Source: Mytilus edulis (Eukaryota; Mollusca; Bivalvia; Mytilida; Mytilidae). Taken from it: DNA of 64,000 nt. Position numbers and translations under genes: made by a program. Positions 1-14,400 of the stretch are shown here, piece by piece. The notes below the pieces were generated by a model. It saw only the letters and a program-made list of their open reading frames with translations. It did not search any database and was not told the origin of the DNA. Every line of letters begins with the position of its first letter. Position 1 is the stretch's first letter. Location: positions 60,185,431 to 60,249,430 of the forward strand of contig NC_092349.1 in the NCBI RefSeq assembly GCF_963676685.1, given 5' to 3'.

Positions 1-1841
1 TGCATCTTCAGACTGTCAGTTAATTGTATCAATTATGAACATGCTAAGTTAATTTCACGGAATAAAACATCTGGTGAAAAGCATAAAGTCATTACTGACA
101 AAAAACTATCACTGATCTGAGAACAAAGGACAGCAATACACATCCCTGGGTTAGGGAATACACATCCTTTGTAGCCAGATGTTAAAGATCTGTAAAGTAG
201 ATTATCTCAGCTCCTCGTAACTTTCTCGAGTCTGACGTTTATGATTAGTTCGTCTAATTGTATTTGAAACATACTAAATCAACGTTTTCTTATATTTTAT
301 ACTATTAGGTATCACCTTTTACCCCTTTTTGCAAGCTTCGATGAGTTTTCTTCATCAGTGTATTCGCCTTCTGATCAAATTTCAGACCTTTGTGTTATTT
401 TGTACACCGAGATTTTATCAGCTTTATGTTTTTGGTCGATTTTTTTTTTATAATTTATGTTTCCAAGGACACTTTAATATTAAAGTCCGCTACCAAAATT
501 GTCATAAATCTGTTGTAAAGATTATTAACTTTAGTGTTAGCCTAAGGACATAAGTCGATAAAAAAAACTTTCAGCTTGCTATATTTCATGAAGTTGTTAT
601 TTTCTAATCCGGAAGTCTTTATTGAAACATCAAACACAACTTCAAGGATGTGCATATGAGGAGCGTTTAAATTAAAGATGGCATGGTGATGTTTAAGGGA
701 TTATTTATAATCTGTTTTAAAAAGGACAACTGATTTGTGAAGTTCGATTACATAAGAAGTTAGTCCATGTCGCGTGTGTTTTCACTTTTTGTGCATTTAT
801 AGGAATAATATTGTAAAATTGGGATTTTTAATAGGTGATTTCGGAAATATCGATTATGAAAAATATAAAAATTGAAAAGTAAACCTCCAGGCTTACAAAA
901 TTTTGTGATTTATATATGGAAAATATCTGATATACAACTACATCATAACATGTATTTGGTGATCTATTTCGACAAGAACGTTTGAAGGATGCACTTAAAT
1001 TATACGCCCCTAAGTGAACTCTGATAGAGATCTCGTAGATATCTTGTTTAATTTTAGATATGGTTCATTTGGAATGATTACTTATCTTATAACAAATTCC
1101 TCAAAATAAAAATATACATAACGTGTGTCGAATGGCTGTCAAATATTATTTTTCCTGACTCGAATGATTGATTTTTATAAGTTCTGAAACTTTTAAATGA
1201 TTAAGTACTGAAAGTTATTTCACCAACAAATGTCAGTAGAGATTCGGATGCAGAGCCTCAGAGCAATTATTAATTCATATTTATATTTTACACGTGACAC
1301 ATGGTAAAACGATAAACATGGAATACACAACTTAATATTCTGTGTATTTAAATTAGGAACAATCGGAGTGAGACCTGCATAATATGTGGTAATCATCTAC
1401 AGACGTGACTTGAACATTTGATCGATACAACGCAGACGGAATAATACGGCAAGTGATAAAGGAAAGATTTTCTCTTTCGTCACACATTTTCAGAATAGAA
1501 TGGCACTGTTAATTTTACCCATATTTAAATGCCTTTTAATCATGTGACTTAGGATTTTAATAATACCGGGTATTGAATCGAAGGTAAGACATAATTTTAT
1601 TGATATTTATTCGGCATGCCAGCCAGTGATCCGTTTACTACCTTAATACTCTCAAGTCTTATTAGTCATGGCAAGTTACTACCTATAGAACATACATGTT
1701 TTATTTTCGTTACAAAAATGTAATTCATTGACGAGAAGATATTATGTGGGGCTGGAGTGACCCTAAATTCTCAAGGAAGGACCTGTAGTACTATGGAATA
1801 AATATGGATTATTAATAGTGCCGTTCTAATATATTTTCGCA
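1..1841. other. Upstream flank, no gene recognised
   Basis: AT-rich DNA with no convincing exon on either strand. The only open frame above 70 codons (329-553, plus) is Phe/Cys-rich and of low complexity and looks accidental. An in-frame stop at 1827-1829 lies just before the start codon at 1842, so this stretch is 5' UTR and/or promoter DNA for the GAS2-like gene. I cannot place a transcription start or a TATA box with confidence. Confidence 0.5.
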
Positions 1842-2444
1842 ATGGAGAGTCCAACGGAGACTCCTGGTACGTTATTAGTCCTGCAGCTGAAGTCTTTCGT
1901 GGGCTTCAAAACTCAGGACGAGTACTTGCTTGCCATGAAGGAGGATTTAGCAGACTGGTTTACATGTCTATATAAATTAGAAATAGGTGTGGAGAATTTT
2001 TTCGACGTACTCGACACTGGAGTCCGATTATGTGAACATGCAAATAAAGTGCGAAATTTTGCTCAAGAGCGACGAAAATTGGGATTACTCGAACAAATGC
2101 AATCTAATTTTGTGAGAGGAATACAAATTCCAGAATATGAGGTCCAATATCGGTCTGAAGTCCGACCCCAAACATTCCATGCCAGGGATAACATATCAAA
2201 TTTTATAAAATGGACCAAAGATGCTGGAATACCCGAAGTGCTTTCATTTGAAACTGATGATCTTGTTTTGAGAAAAAATGAGAAAAATGTTGTGTTGTGT
2301 TTATTAGAAATTGCTCGGATTGGAGCTAAACTTGGAATGTTGGCTCCGACTATTGTTCAAATGGAGGAAGAAATAGATGCAGAGATTGCCGGAGACCCAC
2401 CACCTCAAATCATCACATGTGATGTTAAAAGTCTCGATGAAATG
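1842..2444 (+). CDS. GAS2L: GAS2-like exon 1: start codon and calponin-homology domain
   Basis: This exon has 201 codons, starting at ATG 1842. The start is supported by an in-frame TAA at 1827-1829 and a good Kozak context (G at -3, G at +4). The exon encodes the whole GAS2-type CH domain: an acidic lead-in, then [10 protein letters not shown], the helix [12 protein letters not shown], the segment [17 protein letters not shown], then [15 protein letters not shown]. It ends with SLDEM, which in vertebrate GAS2L proteins directly precedes the GAR domain. The donor is ATG|GTAAGA at 2444/2445, phase 0. Reading on past the donor gives only eight more codons before a stop, as expected for intron. 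Confidence 0.96.
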
Positions 2445-5400
2445 GTAAGAGCCTCAATTGTTACTTTTTAGCTCCCTCGTAGCCTTAATTGATACTTTTT
2501 AAGCTTTTGTGAATTTTCAGGTCAGTCGAACAACTAGCTGACTACGATTTGTTTATTTTTTTACAACTGTAATGCATATTTTTCCTTTATTCTCTTCTTT
2601 CTTTCTGTTGTTATTGTTGTTTAAACGGTTTCGAGTTTTCAGCCTATCTATCACCAAACCCAACACACACACAATCAGTCAAATATTTACAATACCTGCA
2701 ATTGATTACATTTTAACATGCATAGGGTCTTAACAAATGTACATGTACATGCATATCATAAACAAAGGAAAAACAGACTAGATTTTGACATTTTCTTGAG
2801 TTATTTATTTGAAAACAACAGATGTAAAAAAAAATGTATGTAATAAGTCTGTTAAAAAGCAATTGAACATTCTTATGTCATACCTGTATTTAACTTTGGA
2901 TCAATTTCAAATTTTAAAAACACCTTTTAATATACCTGTTTTCGCCTCTTTTAACACTTGACTTTTATCTGATTTCGTTCTAAAGCGATGATTAGAGAGA
3001 AAAATATTATTATCATATTGATGTGCAAATTTTTATCTGCAAACTTTGAATATTAACCTGTAGACCAGCAGGTGCTCTACGTGAAATACAAACGTGCTAA
3101 ATATTGACAAGAATGCTAATTACATTATGACGTCATCAAATCAAATGGCATTGATACAAATGGATATGAAAATCAATAATTTTTAAGGATAGGTATTATA
3201 AATTAAAATATTGTCAGTACCAATGACCCTCTACTTTAGATTCGTGTATATATGATATATATCAATAGGTTTAATTTGTCCCTGTTTAAAATATTTTAGA
3301 TGGTTATGACCCCTTGCATTGTTGATAAGTATGTACATAAACTGTGTATTGGACATCTATGTATATCTTCACAGTCATTGTTGATCTTTTATAGCTTATT
3401 TGTAAATACTGGACTCAAATTATTTTATGACCAACGCATTTGCAAAAAATGTAAAAATGCCTGCTAAAGTTTCAATGTAGGTGTATATTGAAATTCAAAA
3501 CAGCTAGTAGTTAAGATCGGGCATAATTGAAGAAAAGGGTAAAGATTCGTAGAAGATTCGATTTTCAGCAAGATATGCTAAATGTTTTCAAAATAGAAAT
3601 GTGATTAAAACGAAAATCGGTTATATGCTACACATGTTAGAAAATTCACCGATGAAACCTTATTATGCACAAGTATTTCAAAAAGTCATTTTAATTTGTT
3701 TTGTTCACATTAAAATCCGTTTTTGCAATGGTGTTAAACATCTGCAGACATGCTGAAGTTATATAATACAAAACATCACACGAACAAACACTTAAACCGA
3801 GACTTTAAAACCAACAACATAAGGCGGAATAAGTGTGTACTATAAAGTTGAACGTCTATGATTTATTTGTTATAATGACAGAATCTCATTTAGTACAAGG
3901 CTTTGTTATGACAGAAATCTGTCATCAGAAGTATATGTATGTAGATTTCAATTAAAATATCGAGTATATATAGAAATTGGGTTCATTATTCCGGTAACTA
4001 ATATAATTCAGACAGTAACACATTCTCTTAATTGAAAATAGATTGGCTACTACTATTTGAATTGAAATTTTAGTAATGAATATACTGATAGAAATGAAAT
4101 TTGATCGTTATTCATATGAAAGGGATGTGTATTGTGATAAAGAATGATAATTGATTTCTGTCTGTGAGGTCACGTGTAAGGTCAAGGTGACTATAGATTT
4201 ATCTTGTATGTTCTATCTAGTTCTCTAGAATTATGCCTAGTCAGCATTTTCCAGTCCTTTTTCCATTCGGGGCTGTTAGCTCGAGTTCCATAAAAAATGT
4301 AAATACGATGTGTGTGCAAAACTACGCATTTTGTCAAAAATATGTGTACACAGCAGTCGATTTGCACTAGATAGCGAGAAGTCGAGAAAGCTCTTTAAAT
4401 TGAGACTTATTTGACTTTTAAGTGTCATCTCTAAGTGAAGAACGATTGTACTTGAGAAAAACATTCGTGATAGTTTATTTTATTGAACATAACATTTGTA
4501 TATATACACAGTGACGTTCAGTTTAAAATCCACCCATAATTCGTCTTTTTTTTAATTTTTTACAAGCAGTAATTAGTATATAGCATTTGCGGAACTTAGT
4601 AACTAGACACATGGGCGGTGCATACATGTCATAAGATGATGCATCTAAAATGATGAAGATGAAGAAAAGAGGTAGAATATTTTAACAACTGCTGTAAATT
4701 CAAGGGCCGATTCCGGCCATTTTTAAAAGGAGGGTTCCAACCATGGATAATGTGTCAACATTATGTGTCCTTATTTAAAAGCATTGCTCGTAAAATGATG
4801 GGAAGGTTCCAACACCAGGATTCTAAGCCACCCTCATCCATCCCATTCCAACCCCACACATGGATCCGACACTGAGATTCTCAAAAATTATGGTTATAAG
4901 TATATAGCATAGGCGGACCCAATAAGTCAGACTCCGACGCATATACTGTTTAGCGGGACATTGAAATCACGAAATGAACAAGAAAAGTGTCGGCAATTGT
5001 GAAAGAGTGATTGAATAGTATATTTTTGATGGATGTAGTATATAAGAATGCTTTTCAAACCTTGCATGTAGCTAGACTAGTACAGAGACGGATACTCATG
5101 ATAGGGATGTCACGGAGTTCGTGCTATTGATTGATTGATAATCTAATGCAAGTTAAAGTGTCTTGGAAATGCTTGCATATGAACATGAATTTGATGTATT
5201 GAAAATTAGGATTATGAACTTATTGACTTTTGAACAGTTTAATAACCAACACATGTAAACTGTTTATTACTATGATAACAAATAATTAACTTGACTAACG
5301 AAGTTAACTTGTAATATTAAATACATATGGAGAATATTAACGTTATAATCTCTACATAATATACCACTAACTAGGCTACAATTAATGCAAATAATTACAA

Positions 5401-8400
5401 ATACCACAAATAATTACAATTTTACACATTAATCTACAATGTATACGAATAATCACAATCAGTAACAATAAATAATCACAATCAGCAACAAATAATTACA
5501 AGTTCCTACATGATGAATTTGACACTGAATCTCCTTATTGTCATTTTATTAATAATCCATAACAATAAGTACAGCATTTTATTGATAAAGGAGACTTAAA
5601 TAAGTTTGAAAAATAAGAAGTAAACATTTACAGTATTCAATGTAAAAAAGTATGACATGAAATAATTTAATTGTAACGTGTTCATTTAGCCAATATAATA
5701 GAAATTCCTGATTATTTCTTTGGAAATCGACCAAAATTATAGAATTTAATATTTAACCTTTTAAATCAGTTAAATGTTAGTTACTAATCTAATTAGTAAA
5801 TTATATTGAAATTGTATATAGAGGACATATATTTGACAAAAATGCAATCTTTGAAATAACGGCAAAGTAAGGACTGACAGATGCCAGGTGTTCAACAGTT
5901 CGGTAAAGATCATAATAAGTTATTACAGAAAGTATACTAGATCATACTAGTAACCGTAAAATTAAGCAAACTGATTTATTAAGAAATAGTGGATGGTCAA
6001 TATGGAACGCAGGGTGCACTGCTATTCATCATCATAATTAATCTGCCACAGTCAATACAAATGAAATCGAAGATGAGTATGAAAAATTACATCTACGCTT
6101 GTGCTCTCTTCGACGAATTTACCATAAAGGCGTTTGGGTCGGTTTCCAAAATAAGGGTCGGTCAGGAAACCCTTAAAATATATCTTTTTGAAATTATGCT
6201 TTGTCATAAAAATGGTGCACATGTTAAATTGTATTATATGTCAATTTAACACAATACACTATTAACACTATTGTTCTTTAAATATTTGATCACATTATAT
6301 TGTTCTGTGTCGTGTGCACTCCTGTGACACTTAATTGTTGAATTAAAATTCTTTTACAAGAATATACTTTTTTGTCACCATACAACTTTTGCAGCTAAAC
6401 CAGCTGCACCATTCATTAAAATTCCATTGGCACTGGAGAGGGTGAACCCCACACCTGCATATACGTATTTATGTTTTCAACCATATGAATCTATCTTGAA
6501 TATATTTTTGAATTTGATCATGCAAATTTTAAGATGTTTTGATAGTTATGTTGTGATGCCAGAAGAATAAACCGTTTTTATGGGTTGATGCAGGCCCACT
6601 ACCCCTCTTTCACCAACCATGGCTCATACCATAAAGTGTCAATTGAAATGGTTCCAAAATATCAGAAAAAAAAGCCAGCAGTCATAACAAGTATACCACA
6701 CGTTTTACGTTTTACAAATAATCTTGAGCTAAGATATATACCTTAGTGTTGAATTTTCAATAAGAAAATTAAATATTATTTTCCAGATATTGATTTAGAT
6801 TAAAAGGTAGATTAACACTCTTATGAAAAGATTATAAATTTAACCCCCGCTATTAAAACATTTTACTTGTCAGTGAAAGTTAAAATATAATGAAGTATAT
6901 TCAAATAGCTGTAAAAATAATAAAATACTATTCAGAACGTTGATCGATTTTATTTACGCCTGATTGCTATCAGTTTTGAAAACTATTTAAATATACGTAA
7001 ATAAATATTTGTAAGATAAGAAGAAAAGCTTACTATTTTTGTGTATCTTGCTGAAGGTTTAACATGGTTAAATGATAAGAGAGTTCAATGAAAACATTCA
7101 TGAATTATTTAAGGATTTGGTTATATATTTCACATTGACAACAATGGTTATAGTTTGTTTAACCTCCTTAAACTTAAAACGTAGTACCAACATGTAGTAT
7201 ACTGAATTTTGTCTCAAATTTTATGTTTCATTGGTCGACATTTAAAGAGAGAGGGTTGATTACCCTAAATCTAGATGAACCTGTTTCCTGTTATCATGGT
7301 TATTTGCCTTTTCCTACTGTGGGTCTGTTCATTTTTTTAATTGGATTTTAGTGTTTTTATAGAAAAATAGATGTGATATGATTGTTAATGAGACAACTCT
7401 CCAATAGAGAATAAATGACGTAGAAGTTAACAACTATACGGTCACCGTACGACCTTCACCAATGAGCAAAATCCATAAGTCCTTTAAAAAAAACTTTATT
7501 GTCCTTTATAAAGTGTTTGGTGATGATGACACTTCTACGCAGGTCATCATTCATGTTTTGTCATTCATACTTATATTGATATTTTAGAAAATTTACTCGA
7601 TTCAAGGATTTTTATAGTATATGCTATTATACAAATCCTTGCTCGATTCATGATAAACAGGGAGGACCCAAACCTCACATATATTTTATGGTTTGCGAAC
7701 TCGTAGATAGGAATAGAAACGAATTTCAGACAGCTATACATTACATATTATATTTCATTTTTTAGTCTATTCTACGTACAAAGGGACGAATAATTTTACA
7801 TACATTTTATGCTAGAAATACTTGCATGCACTAGGGTCAGTATAAAAAATTTCAGACAAAACTATACATGTATTTCGTATTTACATGAAGTATATTCAAG
7901 GATACACAGTGACATTTATAGCTATACTATACTTTGTTTATAGTGTGAATAATTTCACTTGGGCCATAAACAAATTCACGACACCGTTTTACATGTATAT
8001 CAGAAAGTTTAGTGTATTGAATATATACTGACGTATAGCTTAACATAAATTTAACATATGAATTCTTGTTGACAATATACCCCCTTTGTCCTGTGGTATC
8101 TAAAGTCATCTGAGAATTCAACGGTGTTATAGCTCCTTTGTTGTAATCTTATCTTTATTTAAACTTTGGATTCAATAACCACTTTAAAAGGGTAACTTGA
8201 TAAGTTAAGAGAACAAAACTGGGTATTTACCCTTTCAGATTTACACACACTTGCAGTTTTGGAACACATATGTTCAAATTCAAACACAACTTAATCGTGA
8301 CTTAGGATTATAAATGTACCAAAAATAAGATGTTCTTTTTGGCTGTTAGAAAAATCTTCGAGTATCAAATTTGAATGAAAATTAAAAAAAAATCTTCTAG

Positions 8401-11400
8401 TTTTTAATGTAAATGAAAAATCATTAAGTTTTGCCTAAATTGTAGTTTTATGTATAGAACTGTTAGATTATGTTCACATTGAGCAAGGACATCCCTTCTT
8501 CACAGCTTTTTCTGTATGAAACGTGTGTATCAGCATATTGGATATTGGAAAGGGTCATATGTATATTGGCGAAAACATTGAATAAAATAGTTTTACATTC
8601 ACTTGAACTAGGAAGACATGTGTTTATATTACACGACGTGAAAACTTAAATGATATTTTCTTTTTCACTGACAAAAAACTCGGAAATATAGATTGTGTTT
8701 AATGCATTTAAACTTAAATGAACTTCGAAATAATTTAATTGAAGAACATCGTACCATCTTATTTACATATAAAGTTGTAAAATGTAAGTGACAGCAAAAG
8801 TTCTTTACATATAATTAATTATATAGAAACTACAGCTTACATTAATTTATATATCTCTTAATTGACAATTTTTGTCCATAAGTCACGAAGAGACTTGTCC
8901 GGGGTTTATAATATCCTCCACCAACCTTTGTTTAGATTTATATTAATGTGTTTGAAGTATACGTTAGGTAAGAATACATAAGTCTAATAACACCCCTTTT
9001 GAGTACTTCAAATGAAAATGAATAACAAACAGTTATGACAAACTTTGACGCTCGTTATGAATACGGTTGAGAGATTAATACCAAGGCATTTATTTTTGAT
9101 TGTTAAAACGTCCTTAATTTGTCCCTTATCGGATGTGACGTAATTTAAGGGGATTAAAATAAGTGGTTAGGAGAATCAACAATAAATCATGCTAACCTAT
9201 ACAATATAGTACTGGATATTAACTTTTGTGTTGTCTTGGGAAAACTATTAGCCTACTGTGTGAGAGAGACCCTCATGGGTAGTCCAAGCCGCTTATCACA
9301 CTCTAGTAATGTAGTAGTAGGAAAATTATCTGAACTCTGGTCTTTTAACCACAGGCTCTTGTCTATTTAAAAAAAAACCTACCCTAAATATAATAGATCA
9401 TGAAATGTATATATCATATTTTGAAGAGACAAGTGCTAGTGCTTTTAGCATATGGAATTCTGCCTATATGATAGACACACGAGAAAAGATCAGAATTAGC
9501 TCAGAATAAAAATAAGCGTTTTACCAAAATTCGATATCATAATTGCAATAATTAATATACGATATAAAAAGATGTTTAAAACGCACGATATCGACTTCTG
9601 TTTTATACGTAGACTGACTGCATACACAAACAATTTGTCAGAGCACATGCTTGGCAGGAAACCATGATGTGAAACCTATATCAATCTGTTGATCTGCAAT
9701 ATGAGAAACGCCATGATTCAATCATAATACACAGTTATGTAATGCAATGTCAATTTCATCAACTTTAAACTTTATCTTATCGACTAGTGATGCACTTTTA
9801 ACACAAGATGTCTGCAACACGATTTATGTTCTGTTTACAAATGTACAGTATTATATATACAGCTACGTTTTCGTTTTTTAGGTGTGAATTAACAACCTTT
9901 TTGTGTCTGGAATTTATCTTTTATTCTTTTTTTATATACTTAAATTCAGTCGTCGTTGCAAAGAGTATCTTTTCTATCGGAATGAAGCGTATAATATTTA
10001 TGAATTTCTGCTTTATTTAGTCCATAAAAAAATAAAATTTGCAAAGATTCCTTAAAAAGGCAGGCTATGAAGTCATAAATAAAAAAGCACCATTTTTGTA
10101 TTCGGACTCAGAAATCAACCAATCAAAATACTGCATCGAGTTGGTGTTTCGAGAAAACACACTCTGAATATACTAAGCATATTTTTTATGATTTAGAGCC
10201 CATATCAATTGAGCAATGTCCTACCTAAATGATTGGATTTTTTTTTATTTCTCTTGCTCGATCACGAAAAATAATTAGTCAAATTCAAAGCCAATTAAAA
10301 GATGTAATATTATCGTAATGTCTGAAAGTATCTTCAATATAACTGTATAATTATCAACATTCCTTATTAATTTTATGACCATATTACTGGTGAAATTATT
10401 CTTTATCATAATAAAATCTGTTGTATTTTTCTGGTATCTAAAATCGACAAGGCCCAGAAGAAAAATTCATAACAGTTTATATTGATGGTCTATAGATAAC
10501 ATGCCTGAAGAGCCTATATTAAACTTCCAATTTTCACAATTCTATTAAAATTACATGCTTTTAATAATCAGTTTGAATAATTGATTGTTGTCCACCTCTG
10601 TGGTTCAGATCATATTTTGATTAATTTTATGGATAAATAAACAAATTGCGTATTGAACCGTTTTGGATATGTCAAGGCATCAAGGTTGAGCTGAAAGGGT
10701 ATAGGCGAGAGGAGGAGAAAAGACACTGAATTTCATTTTTAAACTAGACCCTTATCAGCGCAATTTTACAACTGAATGATTAAACTGATGAAAAAGCTGT
10801 CATTTTAATACTTTCATCACTTGTTAAGTAGTTTCTCGTTTCTCGTTTCTCGTTTTTTTTAATATAGATTATCCTATTGGGTTTCCCGTTTGAATGGTTT
10901 TACACTATTATTTTTTGGGCCTTTTATAGCTTGCTGTTCGGTATGAGCCACGGCTGCGTGTTGAAGACCGTACCTTGACCTATAATGGTTTACTTTGTAA
11001 ATTGTTATACATGGATGTAGATTTGTCTGATTGGCACTCATACCGCATCATACTACTATAGCTATCAGTTCAATAGTTCTATACATATAATATATATCAA
11101 ATGTAATCCGAACAAAAATAAACTCATTAGAAAACGTTTCTCGACGCAGTGTCCTGAACGCGCATGATATATTTGCCACTGGACATTAAGCAACCAACAA
11201 TCAATCAATCAAAATGTACATGTATGGACTAAATATCCACTCGATATCTTCTAGAGTAGCCGGAAATAATTGAGAAAAAAAACCCCATTCATCGTCAGGA
11301 AATGAACACATATTTAGGTCAAAAGTAGATCAACCAGAATAACACTGATATTGGACCTTTTGACACTCGATCTCCTGACATCTCATTCTGTGACGAGAAC

Positions 11401-14400
11401 ACATTTTTGTATACCAAACATCCCCTTAATATTTGCATGGAAGATGGCAAAAACATTACTATATTTTTGTTTTTTATAAAATTCGAGGTCTATTATATAT
11501 GTCGAATGTAGGTTAAAATAAAAGACAGAAAACCTAAACTCCTATTACTTTATTTATACCACAATGAAGGAGGGTTTAAAGAATAGATTAATATTTTCAG
11601 ATTTTAGCTCCAACTACCGTGACATAGGTCGAAACAAGGTCAATTTGAACATTACAGAATATATAAAATTTCTTATTTGCACAAATATAGAATAAATCTT
11701 TATGTACATATTTATGTAAATTAGCCGGGAGGTACTCATGCAGGTTGGGTTTAGTTTAAATTAGCCCATTTTTCAGAAGAGCAGAATATTTTCGAAAATG
11801 GTGTAAACGGGATGCTTGCAAACTGGTAGAAAAGCTTAGCAGACTCTGCTCGTGTCCCATAAACGTTGGGGTCCGCTTTGTAAGTAACAGACACTTCAGC
11901 ATGTGCATCATGTCCGGTTTATTTTCCCCTGGAAAAGACATATGTTGCCTTTTGATTTTGACTAACATATTTTGAGAAAATTAAATTGAACTGTCACTTT
12001 TTTTGGAACGCATACATTCAGGTGTATCTATCATGACATCTGTATTGAAACAGACTGAGTTTTTGTAGTGTATTACTAGTATCTAAAATATTTTGTGTTG
12101 CTTTAAAAAGCCATATGAGGGGGTGGATTTTAAACTAAAATTCATATGAAAAGATGATAATCTGTCTGTGACGAATTGATGAATCTTGTCTTAATGCTGA
12201 CATTAATGTTAACAAATTGAACAAAACTTTTCATGTTTACTAAACACGTACACATTAATTTGATAGTCATACTATAAAACACATTTTTTAAAGTACTTTA
12301 TAAAAGATAAGACAGACAAAGGATTTATATAGTAAGTCTTGCTACACAAATCATTGGACTCAATTGCTGTATTTTTAATGTACTATATCAAAAGAAAATA
12401 CATTCTTGAATACAGAATTCCTTGAAATATTGCATTCTTGAGCCTAACTCCCATTTAAGGTTTTACCAGTGATTTTACAACATTAATTTTCCAACACAAT
12501 GTTCCTTCCCAGACTGATATTACTAAATAGCCATAGTAATTGGTTTTCTAGTGGTTTTTATTAACAAATAAGTTAACAAAGACGTATAATGATGTAAAAC
12601 TTATATATTCAGTCGTTCAAATAAGTTATGAAGACTTTTTCATTTTACCCATTCCGCATTACAATTGAATTTTAATTTGCATAAATGACATGTAATAATT
12701 TCGAGCAGTATCGGTATTTGATTGTACCTGTACCGTAAGTTATGAATGTGCACCTTTACATGTTACAATAAATATCTTGTTTATGTAGTAAACATTGTAT
12801 TATTTTATTATGCCAGTTTTGTGATTTTATTACCTGCTTGTTGACAACACCTGTTGTAATAGAAAGGTGTTACATGTTTAAGAAGACTTCAAAAAAGATT
12901 TATATACAGCGGTAACAGTTGTACAATTCAATAAGATTTTACGCTTTCTTCTCCATATGCATTTTGTGAAGATACATATCTATATACATAAAGATATGAA
13001 TCGATTAAATATTGCATACTAAAAAACTATCTCAAAGGCTGTTCGCGCCATGTTTCATTTCAACCGATTATATGTTTCAGATATACTTTTCGACTGTTAA
13101 AACATTCTCGTCCGAAATTTCATGAAATTATGAATTCTGACTATTGTCGAAAAAGATAAAGTAAAAGGCGTTACACTTTATGAAAGCTATACGTATGTAT
13201 ACATGTTGTCTGATAATTCTAATTAATTAGCAAAAGTTCTTGTCAGTAAAACAAGTTCTCTTTAGTTTAAACAATATTTATTCAGATAAATTATCACAAA
13301 ACGATACGATACAGTTGAAACAAATAATAATGATTTAGAATTTGCTTTTACAAATATGTTTCCTTGTAGTATTCTTTGAGGAAGACACGCTGACTCCGAC
13401 ATTCAGCGTAAAATCCTGGCAGAATCTATGCTTTGTGTCGAACTGACTAGGATAGCAGACTATCTATCATACATCATCATTGATTTATCTCTTCGCCATG
13501 TTAAATATGCTGTATCTAGTCATTCTTTGTAATTCAGTCTGTTACATCAAACCTTACCAGATGGTAACATATGCAAGTGATTCCTTTATTTGATTATGAA
13601 CCATAAAATTGGTTTTTATATGTCGGCGATGTGTTAACACTCTCTTTGGGTAAATTTAGAAAAAGATAACTTTGGTGCATTGGTATTCACAAGTAAGGTT
13701 TAAAAAGTCGTTAATTTTATCATAACAATCGTTATCATTACAAGAGATAAAAAAATGGAAGTTAATTTGTTTTCTGTGTGTGTTAAAAAAGTATTTCACT
13801 GACTGATCTTGATAACAAACTCATTGTTGAAGGCCGTACAGTGACCTGTATAGTTGTTAATGTCTGTGTCATTTTGGTCTCTTGTGGACAGTTGTCTCAT
13901 TGGCAATCATACCACATCTTCTTTTTTATAATTAATAGATTCTGTTAGATGTCCCTCCTACTAATAAACAGTTCGTCCTCATATAAACACGTTCTTTCTG
14001 TATTAAATAAAGAGAGAAGCGTTAAAAAATGTATCAATCAGTAAAAATATGTATAAACTTAGTATGTAAAAACTATTCCTAGATCTATTTTAATCGTACC
14101 GTTTTATAATTAGATAGAATACAGTAACACAGACAGTCTATATGCGTCTTCATTATCGATTTTTCATAAGGCGGGGGAGTGTACCCATTCTTCTGTGGCT
14201 CTGCACTCCATTTTTCATAGATATATTACCGAATTTGCATAGTGCATGATCTAACATTATGGCGTGTATTTGAAATATCTGGTTTATTTATGTATATGTA
14301 TTATTGGTAAGTACATGAAAATAAAAGATCTATCAATTGATACGTTAAACTTAGTAAGTACTTTAGTTATATTTACCTTTCGCGTTATCAAAGTATTTAG